Of a stretch of 64,000 nucleotides of DNA, positions 52,797 to 61,947 are shown one piece after another (positions within the stretch are counted from its first letter, which is position 1; each line of letters opens with the position of its first letter). This stretch comes from Candidatus Pantoea formicae (lineage in GTDB: Bacteria; Pseudomonadota; Gammaproteobacteria; Enterobacterales; Enterobacteriaceae). Where the stretch lies: positions 248,001 to 312,000 of the forward strand of contig NZ_VWXD01000005.1 in the NCBI RefSeq assembly GCF_011752625.1, in the 5' to 3' direction. The notes under the pieces were generated by a model. It ran no database searches and was not told the origin of the DNA. It was given only the letters and a program-made list of their open reading frames with translations. The position numbers and the translations under genes were made by a program.

Positions 52797-53731
52797 GCCG
52801 CCGTGTTGCAACCATTACCCTGAATCCTGCCTATGATCTGGTGGGTTACACGCCAGAAATCGAGCGGGGTGAAGTCAACCTGGTGAAAACCACCGGTCTT
52901 CATGCTGCTGGTAAAGGCATCAACGTTGCCAAAGTGCTGAAAGACCTGGGTATCGACGTCACCGTCGGTGGATTCTTGGGCAAAGAGAACCAGGATGGCT
53001 TCCAGCAGCTGTTCAGTGAACTGGGCATCGCCAACCGTTTTCAGGTGGTGCAGGGGCGTACCCGCATCAACGTGAAGCTGACAGAAAAAGACGGTGAAGT
53101 TACCGATCTGAATTTCTCCGGCTTCAATGTCACTGCGCAGGACTGGGATCGCTTCACTGCCGATTCACTGACCTGGCTGGGGCAGTTTGACATGGTGTGT
53201 GTCAGCGGCAGTTTGCCGACGGGCGTGGCACCGGAAGCCTTCACCAAATGGATGAGCGATCTGCGCACTCTGTGCCCGTGCATCATCTTCGACAGCAGCC
53301 GTGAAGCGCTGGTGGCCGGACTGAAAGCCGCGCCGTGGCTGGTGAAGCCGAACCGTCGTGAACTCGAAATCTGGGCCGACCGCAAACTGCCAACCTTGCA
53401 GGATGTGATCGAAGCTGCGCATGAACTGCGTGAGCAGGGCATTGCCCATGTGGTGATTTCCCTTGGTGCGGAAGGCGCACTGTGGGTCAACGCCTCTGGC
53501 GAATGGATCGCCAAACCACCAGCCTGTGAAGTGGTCAGCACCGTAGGCGCGGGAGATTCAATGGTTGGTGGCCTGATCTACGGGCTGCTGATGCGTGAAT
53601 CCAGCGAGCATACCTTGCGTCTGGCTACCGCAGTGGCTGCTATGGCGGTGAGCCAGAGCAACGTTGGTGTGACCGACCGTACCCAGTTGGCCGCGATGAT
53701 GGCGCGTGTTGACTTAAAACCCGTTAACTAA
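52793..53731 (+). CDS. fruK: 1-phosphofructokinase
   Basis: PfkB-family kinase converting fructose 1-phosphate to fructose 1,6-bisphosphate, 312 residues. N-terminal substrate site GLHAAGKGINVAKVL and C-terminal ATP/anion-hole motif VGAGDSMVGG with the catalytic Asp. ATG overlaps the fruB stop. Confidence 0.97.
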   Translation: MSRRVATITLNPAYDLVGYTPEIERGEVNLVKTTGLHAAGKGINVAKVLKDLGIDVTVGGFLGKENQDGFQQLFSELGIANRFQVVQGRTRINVKLTEKDGEVTDLNFSGFNVTAQDWDRFTADSLTWLGQFDMVCVSGSLPTGVAPEAFTKWMSDLRTLCPCIIFDSSREALVAGLKAAPWLVKPNRRELEIWADRKLPTLQDVIEAAHELREQGIAHVVISLGAEGALWVNASGEWIAKPPACEVVSTVGAGDSMVGGLIYGLLMRESSEHTLRLATAVAAMAVSQSNVGVTDRTQLAAMMARVDLKPVN

Positions 53732-53747
53732 CAGCAGGAGAGCGATA

Positions 53748-55439
53748 ATGAAAACGCTGCTGATAAAAGATTCTTCACTGGGATTGGCATCAGGACACTT
53801 AGCTTTAGAACGTCTGCGCGCAACCGCTGCTCAGGCTGGCCTGACGCTGACCGATAACGCGGCCGATGCTGAACTGGTATTGGTTGCTGGCCATGCGGTG
53901 CCGAATGATGTACAGCTGGCAGGCAAATCCGTAGCGCTGGTGGATGTGCAGCAGGCGCTGCGCGATCCGCTGGCGGCGATTAACCAAGCCAAAGCCAGTG
54001 CCAAAGTCTGGCATGCGGCGGCGGTTGCAGCACCGGCTGCCGCTCAGAGCACCGGTCAGAAACGCATTGTCGCGGTTACCGCTTGCCCAACCGGCGTAGC
54101 GCACACCTTTATGGCGGCTGAGGCGATTCAGGCAGAAGCCACTAAACGCGGCTGGTGGGTGAAAGTGGAAACCCGCGGTTCCGTGGGTGCAGGCAACGCC
54201 ATCACCCCTGAAGAGGTGGCGGCCGCCGATCTGGTGATCGTGGCGGCGGATATCGATGTGGACCTGGCGAAGTTCGCTGGCAAGCCGATGTACCGCACCT
54301 CAACCAGCCTGGCGCTGAAGAAAACCGCGCAGGAACTGGATAAAGCGCAAGTTGAGGCCAAAACATATCAACCGAGCGGCAACGCGTCTGCCAGCACGCA
54401 AAGCGACAGCAAAGAGAAAGCGGGTGCTTATCGTCACCTGCTGACCGGCGTGTCCTACATGCTTCCGATGGTCGTAGCAGGTGGTTTGAGCATCGCGCTC
54501 TCCTTCGCCTTTGGTATCACCGCATTTAAAGAGCAGGGCACCTTAGCGGCTGCGCTGATGCAGATCGGTGGCGGCAGTGCCTTCGCGCTGATGGTTCCGG
54601 TGCTGGCAGGCTTTATTGCTTTCTCAATTGCCGACCGTCCGGGTCTGACCCCTGGTCTGATTGGCGGTATGATCGCCACCAGCATTAACGCCGGTTTCCT
54701 TGGCGGTATCATCGCTGGCTTCATTGCCGGTTACGCCGCGAAGATGCTGAGCAGCAAAGTCAAACTGCCGCAAAGTATGGAAGCGTTAAAACCGATCCTG
54801 ATTATTCCGCTGGTAGCGAGTTTGATTACCGGCCTGCTGATGATTTACGTGGTGGGTAAACCTGTTGCAGGCATCATGAGCGGCCTGACTCACTGGCTGG
54901 CGAACATGGGAACTGCCAACGCGGTTCTGCTGGGCGCGATCCTCGGTGGCATGATGTGTACCGACATGGGTGGTCCGGTGAACAAAGTGGCATACGCCTT
55001 CGGTGTCGGCCTGCTGAGTTCGCAAACCTATGCGCCGATGGCCGCGATCATGGCCGCCGGTATGGTGCCACCGTTAGCAATGGGTCTGGCGACGATTGTT
55101 GCACGCCGTAAGTTCAACAAAGGTCAGCAGGAAGGGGGTAAAGCGGCACTGGTGCTCGGTTTGTGCTTCATCTCTGAAGGTGCGATTCCGTTTGCGGCGC
55201 GTGACCCAATGCGTGTGCTGCCTTGCTGCATCGTCGGTGGTGCGATAACGGGCGCGGTATCCATGTTGGTTGGCGCGAAACTGATGGCACCACACGGTGG
55301 TCTGTTCGTGCTGCTGATCCCAGGTGCAATCACCCCGGTGCTGGGTTACCTGATGTCGATTGTGATTGGTACCGCAGTGGCTGGCCTCGGTTACGCCATT
55401 CTGAAGCGCCCAGAAGAAGAGCTGGCGAAAGCGGCGTAA
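53748..55439 (+). CDS. fruA: PTS fructose transporter subunit EIIB'BC
   Basis: Membrane permease and phosphotransferase for fructose, 563 residues. An N-terminal degenerate IIB' domain (about 1–85) precedes an active IIB domain with phospho-Cys in VTACPTGVAHTFMAAEA. The IIC membrane domain begins near residue 225 with multiple TM helices. It releases fructose 1-phosphate inside the cell. Last gene of the operon, followed by a terminator and then convergent nfo; the nupX/psuGK genes found here in E. coli are absent. Confidence 0.97.
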   Translation: MKTLLIKDSSLGLASGHLALERLRATAAQAGLTLTDNAADAELVLVAGHAVPNDVQLAGKSVALVDVQQALRDPLAAINQAKASAKVWHAAAVAAPAAAQSTGQKRIVAVTACPTGVAHTFMAAEAIQAEATKRGWWVKVETRGSVGAGNAITPEEVAAADLVIVAADIDVDLAKFAGKPMYRTSTSLALKKTAQELDKAQVEAKTYQPSGNASASTQSDSKEKAGAYRHLLTGVSYMLPMVVAGGLSIALSFAFGITAFKEQGTLAAALMQIGGGSAFALMVPVLAGFIAFSIADRPGLTPGLIGGMIATSINAGFLGGIIAGFIAGYAAKMLSSKVKLPQSMEALKPILIIPLVASLITGLLMIYVVGKPVAGIMSGLTHWLANMGTANAVLLGAILGGMMCTDMGGPVNKVAYAFGVGLLSSQTYAPMAAIMAAGMVPPLAMGLATIVARRKFNKGQQEGGKAALVLGLCFISEGAIPFAARDPMRVLPCCIVGGAITGAVSMLVGAKLMAPHGGLFVLLIPGAITPVLGYLMSIVIGTAVAGLGYAILKRPEEELAKAA

Positions 55440-55454
55440 TCTTAACGGGACATG

Positions 55455-55480
55455 AAAAAGGGAGCTGCGGCTCCCTTTTT
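55455..55480. terminator. fruA terminator (bidirectional with nfo)
   Basis: AAAAAGGGAGC, loop TGCG and GCTCCCTTTTT form a symmetric stem with A- and T-tracts. Confidence 0.93.
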
Positions 55481-55490
55481 GCTGTCTGTA

Positions 55491-56336
55491 TTACGCCTGT
55501 TGTTCCGACTTCAGCCACGCAATCTCATCTTTCCAGATATCCGGATTGATGGTTTCCAGAATCATCGGGATGCCATCGAAGCGCTTATCCTTCATCAGCC
55601 AGCTAAACACCGTCTTGCCGATGTTGCCCTCACCTAAGCTGTGGTGGCGATCCACGCGGCTGCCCAGCGCGCTTTTGGCGTCATTCAGGTGCATGCCGCG
55701 CAGGAACTGGAAACCGACGATGCGTTCAAATTCTGCAAAGGTCTCCACGCAGGCTTCTTCAGTTCGCAGATCGTAACCGCCAGCAAACGCGTGGCAGGTA
55801 TCGATACACACGCCGACACGTGACTTATCTTCGACGTGCTCAATGATGGTGGCGAGGTGTTCGAAACGGAAACCGAGATTGCTGCCCTGACCCGCGGTGT
55901 TTTCAATCACCGCCACCACGTTGTGGGTCTTATCCAGCGCGATATTGATCGATTCGGCGATGCGCTTCAGGCACGCCTTTTCTTCAATCTGCTTCAGGTG
56001 GCTGCCAGGGTGGAAATTCAGCAGCGTCAGCCCCAGTTGCTCGGCGCGTTGCATCTCATCCAGAAACGCCTCGCGGGATTTCTCCAGCGCATCCATTACC
56101 GGATGGCCAAGGTTAATCAGGTAGCTATCATGCGGCAAAATTTGCGCGGAAGTGAAATTGTATTTCTCGCACGCAGTTTTGAAGGCATCGATCACTTCAC
56201 CGGAGAGCGGGGCGGCTTTCCATTGGCGCTGATTTTTCGTGAACAGCGCAAAGGCTGTAGCTTCAAGTTCGTGGGCACGGATAACTGCCTGGTCTACGCC
56301 GCCAGATGCACTGACGTGTGCGCCGATATATTTCAT
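55491..56336 (-). CDS. nfo: Endonuclease IV
   Basis: Zinc-dependent AP endonuclease of base-excision repair, 281 residues from 56336, where AGGAGAG precedes the ATG (the ATG at 56375 lacks a site). Metal-site segments LNFHPGSH, VIENTAGQGSN, VCIDTCHAFAGGYD and HLNDAKSALGSRVDRHHSLGEG are all present. Convergent with fruA. Confidence 0.97.
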   Translation of the reverse strand: MKYIGAHVSASGGVDQAVIRAHELEATAFALFTKNQRQWKAAPLSGEVIDAFKTACEKYNFTSAQILPHDSYLINLGHPVMDALEKSREAFLDEMQRAEQLGLTLLNFHPGSHLKQIEEKACLKRIAESINIALDKTHNVVAVIENTAGQGSNLGFRFEHLATIIEHVEDKSRVGVCIDTCHAFAGGYDLRTEEACVETFAEFERIVGFQFLRGMHLNDAKSALGSRVDRHHSLGEGNIGKTVFSWLMKDKRFDGIPMILETINPDIWKDEIAWLKSEQQA

Positions 56337-56520
56337 GCCGCTCTCCTGATTGGCGATTGCTGCTGCAAAGGCCACATCATAGCGGATGCGATAACGCCAT
56401 GAAATGTTGCATTACTCTGGGGAACAAAAAGGGCACGACAAAACACCTACCAAAAATGGCAGGTGAAAATTTCCACAAGTTAACTATAGTTTAACAAATT
56501 AGTTTCATTTAACTATAAAT

Positions 56521-56862
56521 ATGAAAACAGCCTATAGAAGTACATTTGATACCGCTTTACAGCATGAAAACTCTAATACAATCCATAAGATAACTTTAGG
56601 TAAACTGAAAGATGTCACCCTTTTTTATAATGGAAACGGCGCGGTAGGCTTTACCCTCGCCGTGCCCGAAACGGACAACTCTTTGGTGCATTTTTATCGT
56701 TATGGTGTCAATCACAGCGATCCGAAGAAATTGTACCGCTCCGAATGCCTCTATTCACGTCGGGAAAACTTTGGCTATCAAGACTGGCTGATTCGTACTA
56801 TCACTGATGAGTTCACCGCATGTGATTCCGAACTGGAACAGTTGATTGGTATGAAGTCCTGA
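56521..56862 (+). CDS. Hypothetical protein, 113 aa
   Basis: A mixed alpha/beta soluble protein beginning MKTAYRSTFDTALQHEN. A beta-rich middle (DVTLFYNGNGAVGFTLAVPE) and an acidic helical C-terminus (DEFTACDSELEQLIG) are visible. No family is recognised. Upstream DNA is very AT-rich with TTAACTATA repeats and no Shine-Dalgarno, suggesting a leaderless or poorly translated message or a later start. It is an extra gene between nfo and yeiE compared with E. coli, where yeiH stands. Confidence 0.55.
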   Translation: MKTAYRSTFDTALQHENSNTIHKITLGKLKDVTLFYNGNGAVGFTLAVPETDNSLVHFYRYGVNHSDPKKLYRSECLYSRRENFGYQDWLIRTITDEFTACDSELEQLIGMKS

Positions 56863-56905
56863 TCTCCCACATCCTAACTGGCCTGACTGGTTTAATCGTT
56901 AAATT

Positions 56906-56919
56906 GATAATATATTATC
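56906..56919. promoter_or_regulatory. 14-bp palindrome upstream of the DUF1232 gene
   Basis: GATAATATATTATC is a perfect palindrome 35 bp before the ATG. It could be an operator or simply AT-rich promoter DNA. Confidence 0.35.
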
Positions 56920-56953
56920 GACTAACCAGAATAAGTAATAAGGACAGTTAGGG

Positions 56954-57331
56954 ATGTTCATGCGTTTGCGCCGTTGGGCGCGGCTCATCAAACGTGATGT
57001 ATTGACGTTGTGGTTCGCTTGCCGCGATCCGCGCACGCCTTGGTGGTTTAAGCTAATGGCGTTCAGCATCGTTGCCTACGCGCTAAGTCCTATCGATCTT
57101 ATCCCTGATTTCATTCCCATCATTGGTTTACTGGATGACGCCATTATCGTCCCGCTGGGCGTCATTATTTTGTTGCGATTATTACCGCGTGAAATCCGCA
57201 TCAGCAGTGCGGAGCGTGCCGAGGTACAACGTGCACGTGGCCAGAAAATCGTGAGCTGGGCTGGATTTGGCTTCACGGTCATTATCTGGTTGGCGGTAGT
57301 GGTTTATCTTGTGAAGCGATACGCAATGTAA
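56954..57331 (+). CDS. YkvA-family protein (DUF1232)
   Basis: A 125-residue membrane protein. The DUF1232 signature AYALSPIDLIPDFIPIIGLLDDAII lies in the first half (two hydrophobic segments), with a third TM helix near the C-terminus (GFTVIIWLAVVVYLV). The function of the family is unknown. It ends 9 bp before yeiE and probably shares its transcript. Confidence 0.88.
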   Translation: MFMRLRRWARLIKRDVLTLWFACRDPRTPWWFKLMAFSIVAYALSPIDLIPDFIPIIGLLDDAIIVPLGVIILLRLLPREIRISSAERAEVQRARGQKIVSWAGFGFTVIIWLAVVVYLVKRYAM

Positions 57332-57340
57332 GGAGGGCGC

Positions 57341-58207
57341 ATGCATATTACATTGCGTCAGATTGAAGTCTTTACCGAAGTTTTAAAAAGCGGTTCGACC
57401 ACTCAGGCCTCGCAGGTTCTGTCACTGTCGCAGTCGGCGGTGAGTGCGGCCCTGGCCGACCTGGAAAATCAACTGGGCGTTCAGTTATTTGATCGGGTCG
57501 GAAAACGATTGGTTCTAAACGAGCATGGCCGTTTGCTTTATCCGCGCGCCGTGGGGTTACTGGAGCAGGCCGGCGAGATAGAACAGCTGTTCAAAGAGGA
57601 TAACGGTGCCATTCGTGTGTTTGCGAGCAGTACCATTGGCAGCTATCTGCTGCCGGGGATGATCGCCGCCTATCGCCGTGATTTTCCTACGCTACCGCTG
57701 GAACTCAGTGTCGGCAACAGCCAGGATGCCATTACTGCCGTGGCAGATTTTCGTGTCGATATTGGCCTGATTGAAGGGCCCTGCCATGAGCCAGATATCA
57801 TCAGTGAGGCGTGGCTGGAAGATGAATTAGTGGTCTTCGCTGCACCGAATGCTGAGATTCTGCAACAGCCGGTCACGCTGGAAACTCTGGCGGCCGCACC
57901 CTGGATCTTACGTGAGCGAGGTTCAGGCACGCGTGAAATCGTTGATTACCTGCTGCTTTCACATTTGCCGCAATTCCAACTCGGCATGGAATTGGGTAAC
58001 TCCGAGGCGATAAAACATGCTGTGCGACATGGCATGGGGATCAGCTGCTTGTCGCGTCGCGTGATTAGCGATTTGTTGGAGGCGGGCACGTTGGTTGAAG
58101 TGGCTGTGCCCTTACCACGCCTGACGCGCACACTGTATCGCATCCACCATCGACAGAAACATTTGTCGAAAGCATTGAGCCGTTTCCTCTCCTATTGCCG
58201 CGAGTAA
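57341..58207 (+). CDS. yeiE: LysR-family regulator YeiE
   Basis: LysR-type transcription factor of 288 residues. An N-terminal winged helix-turn-helix (about 1–60, LRQIEVFTEVLKSGSTTQA and LSQSAVSAALADLE) is followed by a substrate-binding domain. It begins after AGGAGG, and lysP follows in the same orientation. YeiE is linked to lysine/lysP control and to sulfite/iron responses in enterobacteria. Confidence 0.93.
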   Translation: MHITLRQIEVFTEVLKSGSTTQASQVLSLSQSAVSAALADLENQLGVQLFDRVGKRLVLNEHGRLLYPRAVGLLEQAGEIEQLFKEDNGAIRVFASSTIGSYLLPGMIAAYRRDFPTLPLELSVGNSQDAITAVADFRVDIGLIEGPCHEPDIISEAWLEDELVVFAAPNAEILQQPVTLETLAAAPWILRERGSGTREIVDYLLLSHLPQFQLGMELGNSEAIKHAVRHGMGISCLSRRVISDLLEAGTLVEVAVPLPRLTRTLYRIHHRQKHLSKALSRFLSYCRE

Positions 58208-58344
58208 TCGCGGCTCTTGTTACGCTATTGGCTAATAATTTTGTGCCGATTATGAAGGTAACTAATAACCCGCCGTGAATGCTATACAGCTTGGGGTTAG
58301 CTGCTACAATCGCGCCTTATTTTTATCCAGCATAGCGTTTACAC

Positions 58345-59811
58345 ATGCATAATGACTCAAAAACAACACATCAACCTAAGCTGCGCCGTGAATTAAAAGC
58401 GCGCCATCTCACCATGATCGCCATTGGCGGTTCCATCGGCACCGGTCTGTTTGTCGCCTCGGGTGCCACCATTTCTCAGGCAGGTCCTGGCGGTGCGTTA
58501 CTCTCTTACGCGCTGATTGGCCTGATGGTTTATTTCCTGATGACCAGTCTCGCTGAAATGGCTGCGTTTATGCCCGTTTCCGGCTCTTTTTCTACATACG
58601 GCGCCAAATATGTGGAAGAGGGTTTCGGCTTCGCACTGGGATGGAACTACTGGTACAACTGGGCAGTCACTATTGCCGTAGAACTGGTTGCATCCCAGTT
58701 GGTCATGACCTATTGGTTCCCGGACACACCCGGTTGGATCTGGAGTGCGCTCTTCCTGAGCCTGATGTTCTTGCTGAATTACATTTCTGTTAAGGGTTTT
58801 GGCGAAGCAGAATATTGGTTCTCGTTGATCAAAGTTGCCACCGTCGTGATTTTCATTGTGGTTGGCGTCATGATGATTGTGGGCATTCTACGCGGTGCGG
58901 AAAATGCGGGTTGGCATAACTGGACCGTGGGTGATGCGCCCTTTGCGGGTGGTTTTTCTGCGATGATTGGCGTCGCGATGATTGCTGGGTTCTCATTCCA
59001 GGGGACTGAATTGATCGGTATCGCTGCGGGTGAATCAAAGGACCCGGCGAAAAACATTCCGCGCGCAATGCGTCAGGTGTTCTGGCGAATCCTGTTGTTC
59101 TATATCTTCGCTATTTTAATTATCAGTCTGATTCTCCCTTATACCGATCCTAAACTGCTGCGTAACGATGTTACCGACATCTCTATCAGCCCATTTACGC
59201 TGGTGTTCCAGAATGCAGGATTGCTCTCTGCTGCGGCAATTATGAATGCGGTTATCTTGACTGCCGTATTGTCAGCCGGTAACTCAGGCATGTACGCATC
59301 TACGCGCATGCTGTTCAACCTGGCGCAAGAAGGTAAGGCCCCGCGCATCTTCGCTAAACTGTCAAAAGGCGGCGTGCCGCGTAATGCGTTGATTGCCACC
59401 ACAGTGATCGCGGCGCTCTGTTTTCTGAGTTCCAAATTCGGTAACCAGGAAGTCTATTTGTGGTTGTTGAATACTTCAGGCATGACCGGCTTTATCGCCT
59501 GGTTGGGTATTGCTATCAGCCATTATCGTTTCCGCCGTGGTTACATTGCGCAGGGGCTGAACTTGGCGGATCTGCCGTATCGTTCCGGTTTCTTCCCGTT
59601 GGGTCCAATTTTCGCCTTCGTGCTGTGTCTGATTATCACACTGGGCCAGAACTATCAGGCGTTCCTGCAGGATCGCATTGACTGGTATGGCGTAGCGGCG
59701 ACTTATATTGGCATTCCTTTATTCTTGCTGATTTGGTTGGGTTACAAGCTGGCACGTGGCTCTCGTTTCGTGAAGTACAGCGAAATGGAATTCCCGAAGT
59801 TTAAAGAGTAA
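58345..59811 (+). CDS. lysP: Lysine-specific permease LysP
   Basis: Twelve-helix APC-superfamily lysine:H+ symporter of 488 residues, which in E. coli also modulates the acid sensor CadC. The N-terminal RRELKARHLTMIAIGGSIGT leads into TM1, with the unwound GGSIGTGLF motif. GFSFQGTELIGIAAGESKDP is the conserved TM6 segment. A REP-like palindrome follows the stop. Confidence 0.96.
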   Translation: MHNDSKTTHQPKLRRELKARHLTMIAIGGSIGTGLFVASGATISQAGPGGALLSYALIGLMVYFLMTSLAEMAAFMPVSGSFSTYGAKYVEEGFGFALGWNYWYNWAVTIAVELVASQLVMTYWFPDTPGWIWSALFLSLMFLLNYISVKGFGEAEYWFSLIKVATVVIFIVVGVMMIVGILRGAENAGWHNWTVGDAPFAGGFSAMIGVAMIAGFSFQGTELIGIAAGESKDPAKNIPRAMRQVFWRILLFYIFAILIISLILPYTDPKLLRNDVTDISISPFTLVFQNAGLLSAAAIMNAVILTAVLSAGNSGMYASTRMLFNLAQEGKAPRIFAKLSKGGVPRNALIATTVIAALCFLSSKFGNQEVYLWLLNTSGMTGFIAWLGIAISHYRFRRGYIAQGLNLADLPYRSGFFPLGPIFAFVLCLIITLGQNYQAFLQDRIDWYGVAATYIGIPLFLLIWLGYKLARGSRFVKYSEMEFPKFKE

Positions 59812-59820
59812 TAATGCGTC

Positions 59821-59876
59821 CAGGTCGCCATAAATGGCGACCCTACAACTGTAGGGTGCGCATTTATGCGCACCTG
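59821..59876. repeat. Cloverleaf palindromic repeat after lysP
   Basis: CAGGT (59821–59825) pairs with ACCTG (59872–59876) and encloses three perfect hairpins: CGCCAT/ATGGCG, CCCTAC/GTAGGG and GCGCAT/ATGCGC. Nearly every base is paired, giving a four-way-junction shape typical of intergenic REP/BIME-like elements. It could act as a transcript end or mRNA stabiliser for lysP. Confidence 0.88.
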
Positions 59877-59948
59877 GCCGAAAACCGCCTAATTTCAATG
59901 ACACCTCTACGCCCCCCTACATTTTGGGCTTTGTCACACAGTTATAAT

Positions 59949-59963
59949 TGATAATTATTATCA
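59949..59963 (+). promoter_or_regulatory. Fur box upstream of the iron ABC transporter
   Basis: TGATAATTATTATCA is a perfect 7-1-7 inverted repeat, matching the minimal Fur site TGATAATNATTATCA exactly. It is 51 bp upstream of the permease ATG. Confidence 0.88.
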
Positions 59964-60014
59964 CCTGCACTATTGTGGCTGCCGTTATGATTTCGATAAG
60001 AAACAGGTAGAACA

Positions 60015-61094
60015 ATGCAGACCACGGACTCCGCGCTGGTGGCGGAAAACAGCCATCAAGCCAATACCATGACACGCTACCGCCAGGTACTGCGTCAGCG
60101 CATGATGTTGATTGGCGTACTGGTGCTGGCGATACTGGCTTCAGTTATCCTCGATTTCACCCTTGGCCCAGCCGGGCTCTCCCTCGATACCCTCTGGCAG
60201 ACGCTTACTCATCCTGATGCGGTTGATGCCGGGACGCGCGTCATCGTTTGGGATATTCGCTTGCCTTATGCCTTGATGGCCGTGGTGGTGGGCTTCTCGC
60301 TGGGTCTGGCGGGTGCCGAGATGCAAACTATCCTTAATAACCCCTTAGCGAGTCCGTTTACGCTGGGCGTTTCTTCCGCGGCGGCTTTCGGTGCGGCATT
60401 GGCGATCATTCTGGGTATCGGTATTCCAGGCGTACCCGATCAGTGGTTTATTTCTGCGAACGCCTTCATCTTCGCGCTGTTCGCTGCCCTGATGCTGGAT
60501 GGCGTCACGCGCTGGACCAAAGTTTCCACCTCGGGTGTGGTGCTGTTTGGTATTGCATTGGTGTTCACCTTTAACGCCTTGGTCTCAATGATGCAGTTCA
60601 TCGCCAGTGAGGATACCTTACAAGGTCTGGTGTTCTGGACGATGGGCAGTCTGGCGCGTGCTTCGTGGGAAAAACTGGGCGTACTGACAGCGGCCTTTGC
60701 CATCCTGGTGCCATTCTCGATGCTGAGTAGCTGGAAACTCACCGCGTTGCGCCTCGGCGAAGATCGTGCCGTAAGCTTCGGTATTGATGTGCGTCGCCTG
60801 CGTCTGGCGACCTTGCTGCGTATCAGTATTTTGTCAGCATTGGCCGTGGCTTTTGTGGGGCCGATTGGCTTTATCGGTCTGGTTGCACCGCATATCGCGC
60901 GCATGATGTTTGGTGAAGATCACCGCTACTATCTGCCCGCGAGCGCGCTGACCGGTGCGCTGGTGTTGTCACTGGCGTCGGTCGCGTCGAAGAACCTGAT
61001 TCCAGGCGTGATCATCCCCGTCGGCATCGTCACCTCGTTGGTCGGGGTGCCATTCTTCCTGAGTATTATTCTGCGTCATAGGGGGACGGTGTAA
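60015..61094 (+). CDS. FecCD-family iron-siderophore ABC transporter permease
   Basis: Inner-membrane permease of 359 residues with about ten TM helices. BtuC/FecCD signatures include DIRLPYALMAVVVGFSLGLAG, MQTILNNPLASPFTLGVSS, and FVGPIGFIGLVAPHIARMM. A perfect Fur box lies upstream, so it should be expressed in iron limitation. Its stop overlaps the ATPase start (TAATG). No substrate-binding protein or TonB receptor gene is adjacent, so those partners lie elsewhere. In E. coli cirA occupies this place. Confidence 0.93.
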   Translation: MQTTDSALVAENSHQANTMTRYRQVLRQRMMLIGVLVLAILASVILDFTLGPAGLSLDTLWQTLTHPDAVDAGTRVIVWDIRLPYALMAVVVGFSLGLAGAEMQTILNNPLASPFTLGVSSAAAFGAALAIILGIGIPGVPDQWFISANAFIFALFAALMLDGVTRWTKVSTSGVVLFGIALVFTFNALVSMMQFIASEDTLQGLVFWTMGSLARASWEKLGVLTAAFAILVPFSMLSSWKLTALRLGEDRAVSFGIDVRRLRLATLLRISILSALAVAFVGPIGFIGLVAPHIARMMFGEDHRYYLPASALTGALVLSLASVASKNLIPGVIIPVGIVTSLVGVPFFLSIILRHRGTV

Positions 61095-61882
61095 TGGAGC
61101 AGGGATTACGTCTCAGCCATTTCTACGCCGGTTATCCGAAGCGTAAAGTCATTGAAGATCTCAACGTACCCGAACTGCCGCGCGGCAAAATCACTGTGTT
61201 GTTGGGTCCCAACGGCTGCGGTAAATCCACACTGTTGCGTGCGCTGGCCGGGTTGAGCAAAGGGCAGGGCGAGCTGTGGCTAAACGGCGAAGAGCTGATG
61301 TCGCAGCCGTTTGCACGACGTGCGCAGCGCGTGGTGTATCTGCCACAAAGTCTTCCGGCTGGCGTGCATCTGCATGTCCTGGAATCAATTATTGTGGCGC
61401 AACGCGCGTCCGGTGGTTTGCACAGTGCTTCCAGTGAAGCTGAGATCATGCATTTGCTGGAACAATTGGGCATCTCACATCTGGCAATGCGCTATCTGGA
61501 CCAGTTGTCTGGCGGACAAAAGCAGCTCGTTGGCTTGGCACAATCGTTGATTCGTCGCCCGGAACTGCTGTTGCTGGATGAACCGCTGAGCGCACTCGAC
61601 CTGAACTATCAGTTCCATGTGATGGACCTGGTACGTCGTGAAACACGCCTGCGCAATATCGTGACGGTGGTGGTGGTGCATGACATCAACATTGCACTGC
61701 GTCATGCCGATCATGCGTTGATGCTGAAAGATGGCGGATTACTGGCCGACGGTGCGCCGTCACAGGTGATTACGCCTGAAACGCTGGCGCAGGTTTACGG
61801 CGTGCGGGGCCGCATTGAGCACTGTTCGCAAGGGATGCCGCAGGTGATGATTGATGGGCTAGTGGCGGAGTCGCTGGTTTAA
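61094..61882 (+). CDS. FecE/FepC-family iron-siderophore ABC transporter ATPase
   Basis: A 262-residue ATPase partner of the preceding permease. Walker A is GPNGCGKSTLL, signature LSGGQKQLV, Walker B LLLLDEPLSALD and the switch His is in VVVHDINIAL. The ATG overlaps the permease stop, so the two are translated as a pair. A strong terminator follows. Confidence 0.94.
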   Translation: MEQGLRLSHFYAGYPKRKVIEDLNVPELPRGKITVLLGPNGCGKSTLLRALAGLSKGQGELWLNGEELMSQPFARRAQRVVYLPQSLPAGVHLHVLESIIVAQRASGGLHSASSEAEIMHLLEQLGISHLAMRYLDQLSGGQKQLVGLAQSLIRRPELLLLDEPLSALDLNYQFHVMDLVRRETRLRNIVTVVVVHDINIALRHADHALMLKDGGLLADGAPSQVITPETLAQVYGVRGRIEHCSQGMPQVMIDGLVAESLV

Positions 61883-61910
61883 ACTTCTCGTTTAGTACTC
61901 ACGATGCGAT

Positions 61911-61938
61911 AAGGGCGGCCTTCAGGCCGCCCTTTTTT
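61911..61938. terminator. Terminator between the ABC ATPase and fghA
   Basis: AAGGGCGGCC, loop TTCA and GGCCGCCCTT form a 10-bp stem followed by four further T residues on the plus strand. On the minus strand only TTATC follows, so it is best for the ABC operon. Confidence 0.92.
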
Positions 61939-61947
61939 CAGAACGCA

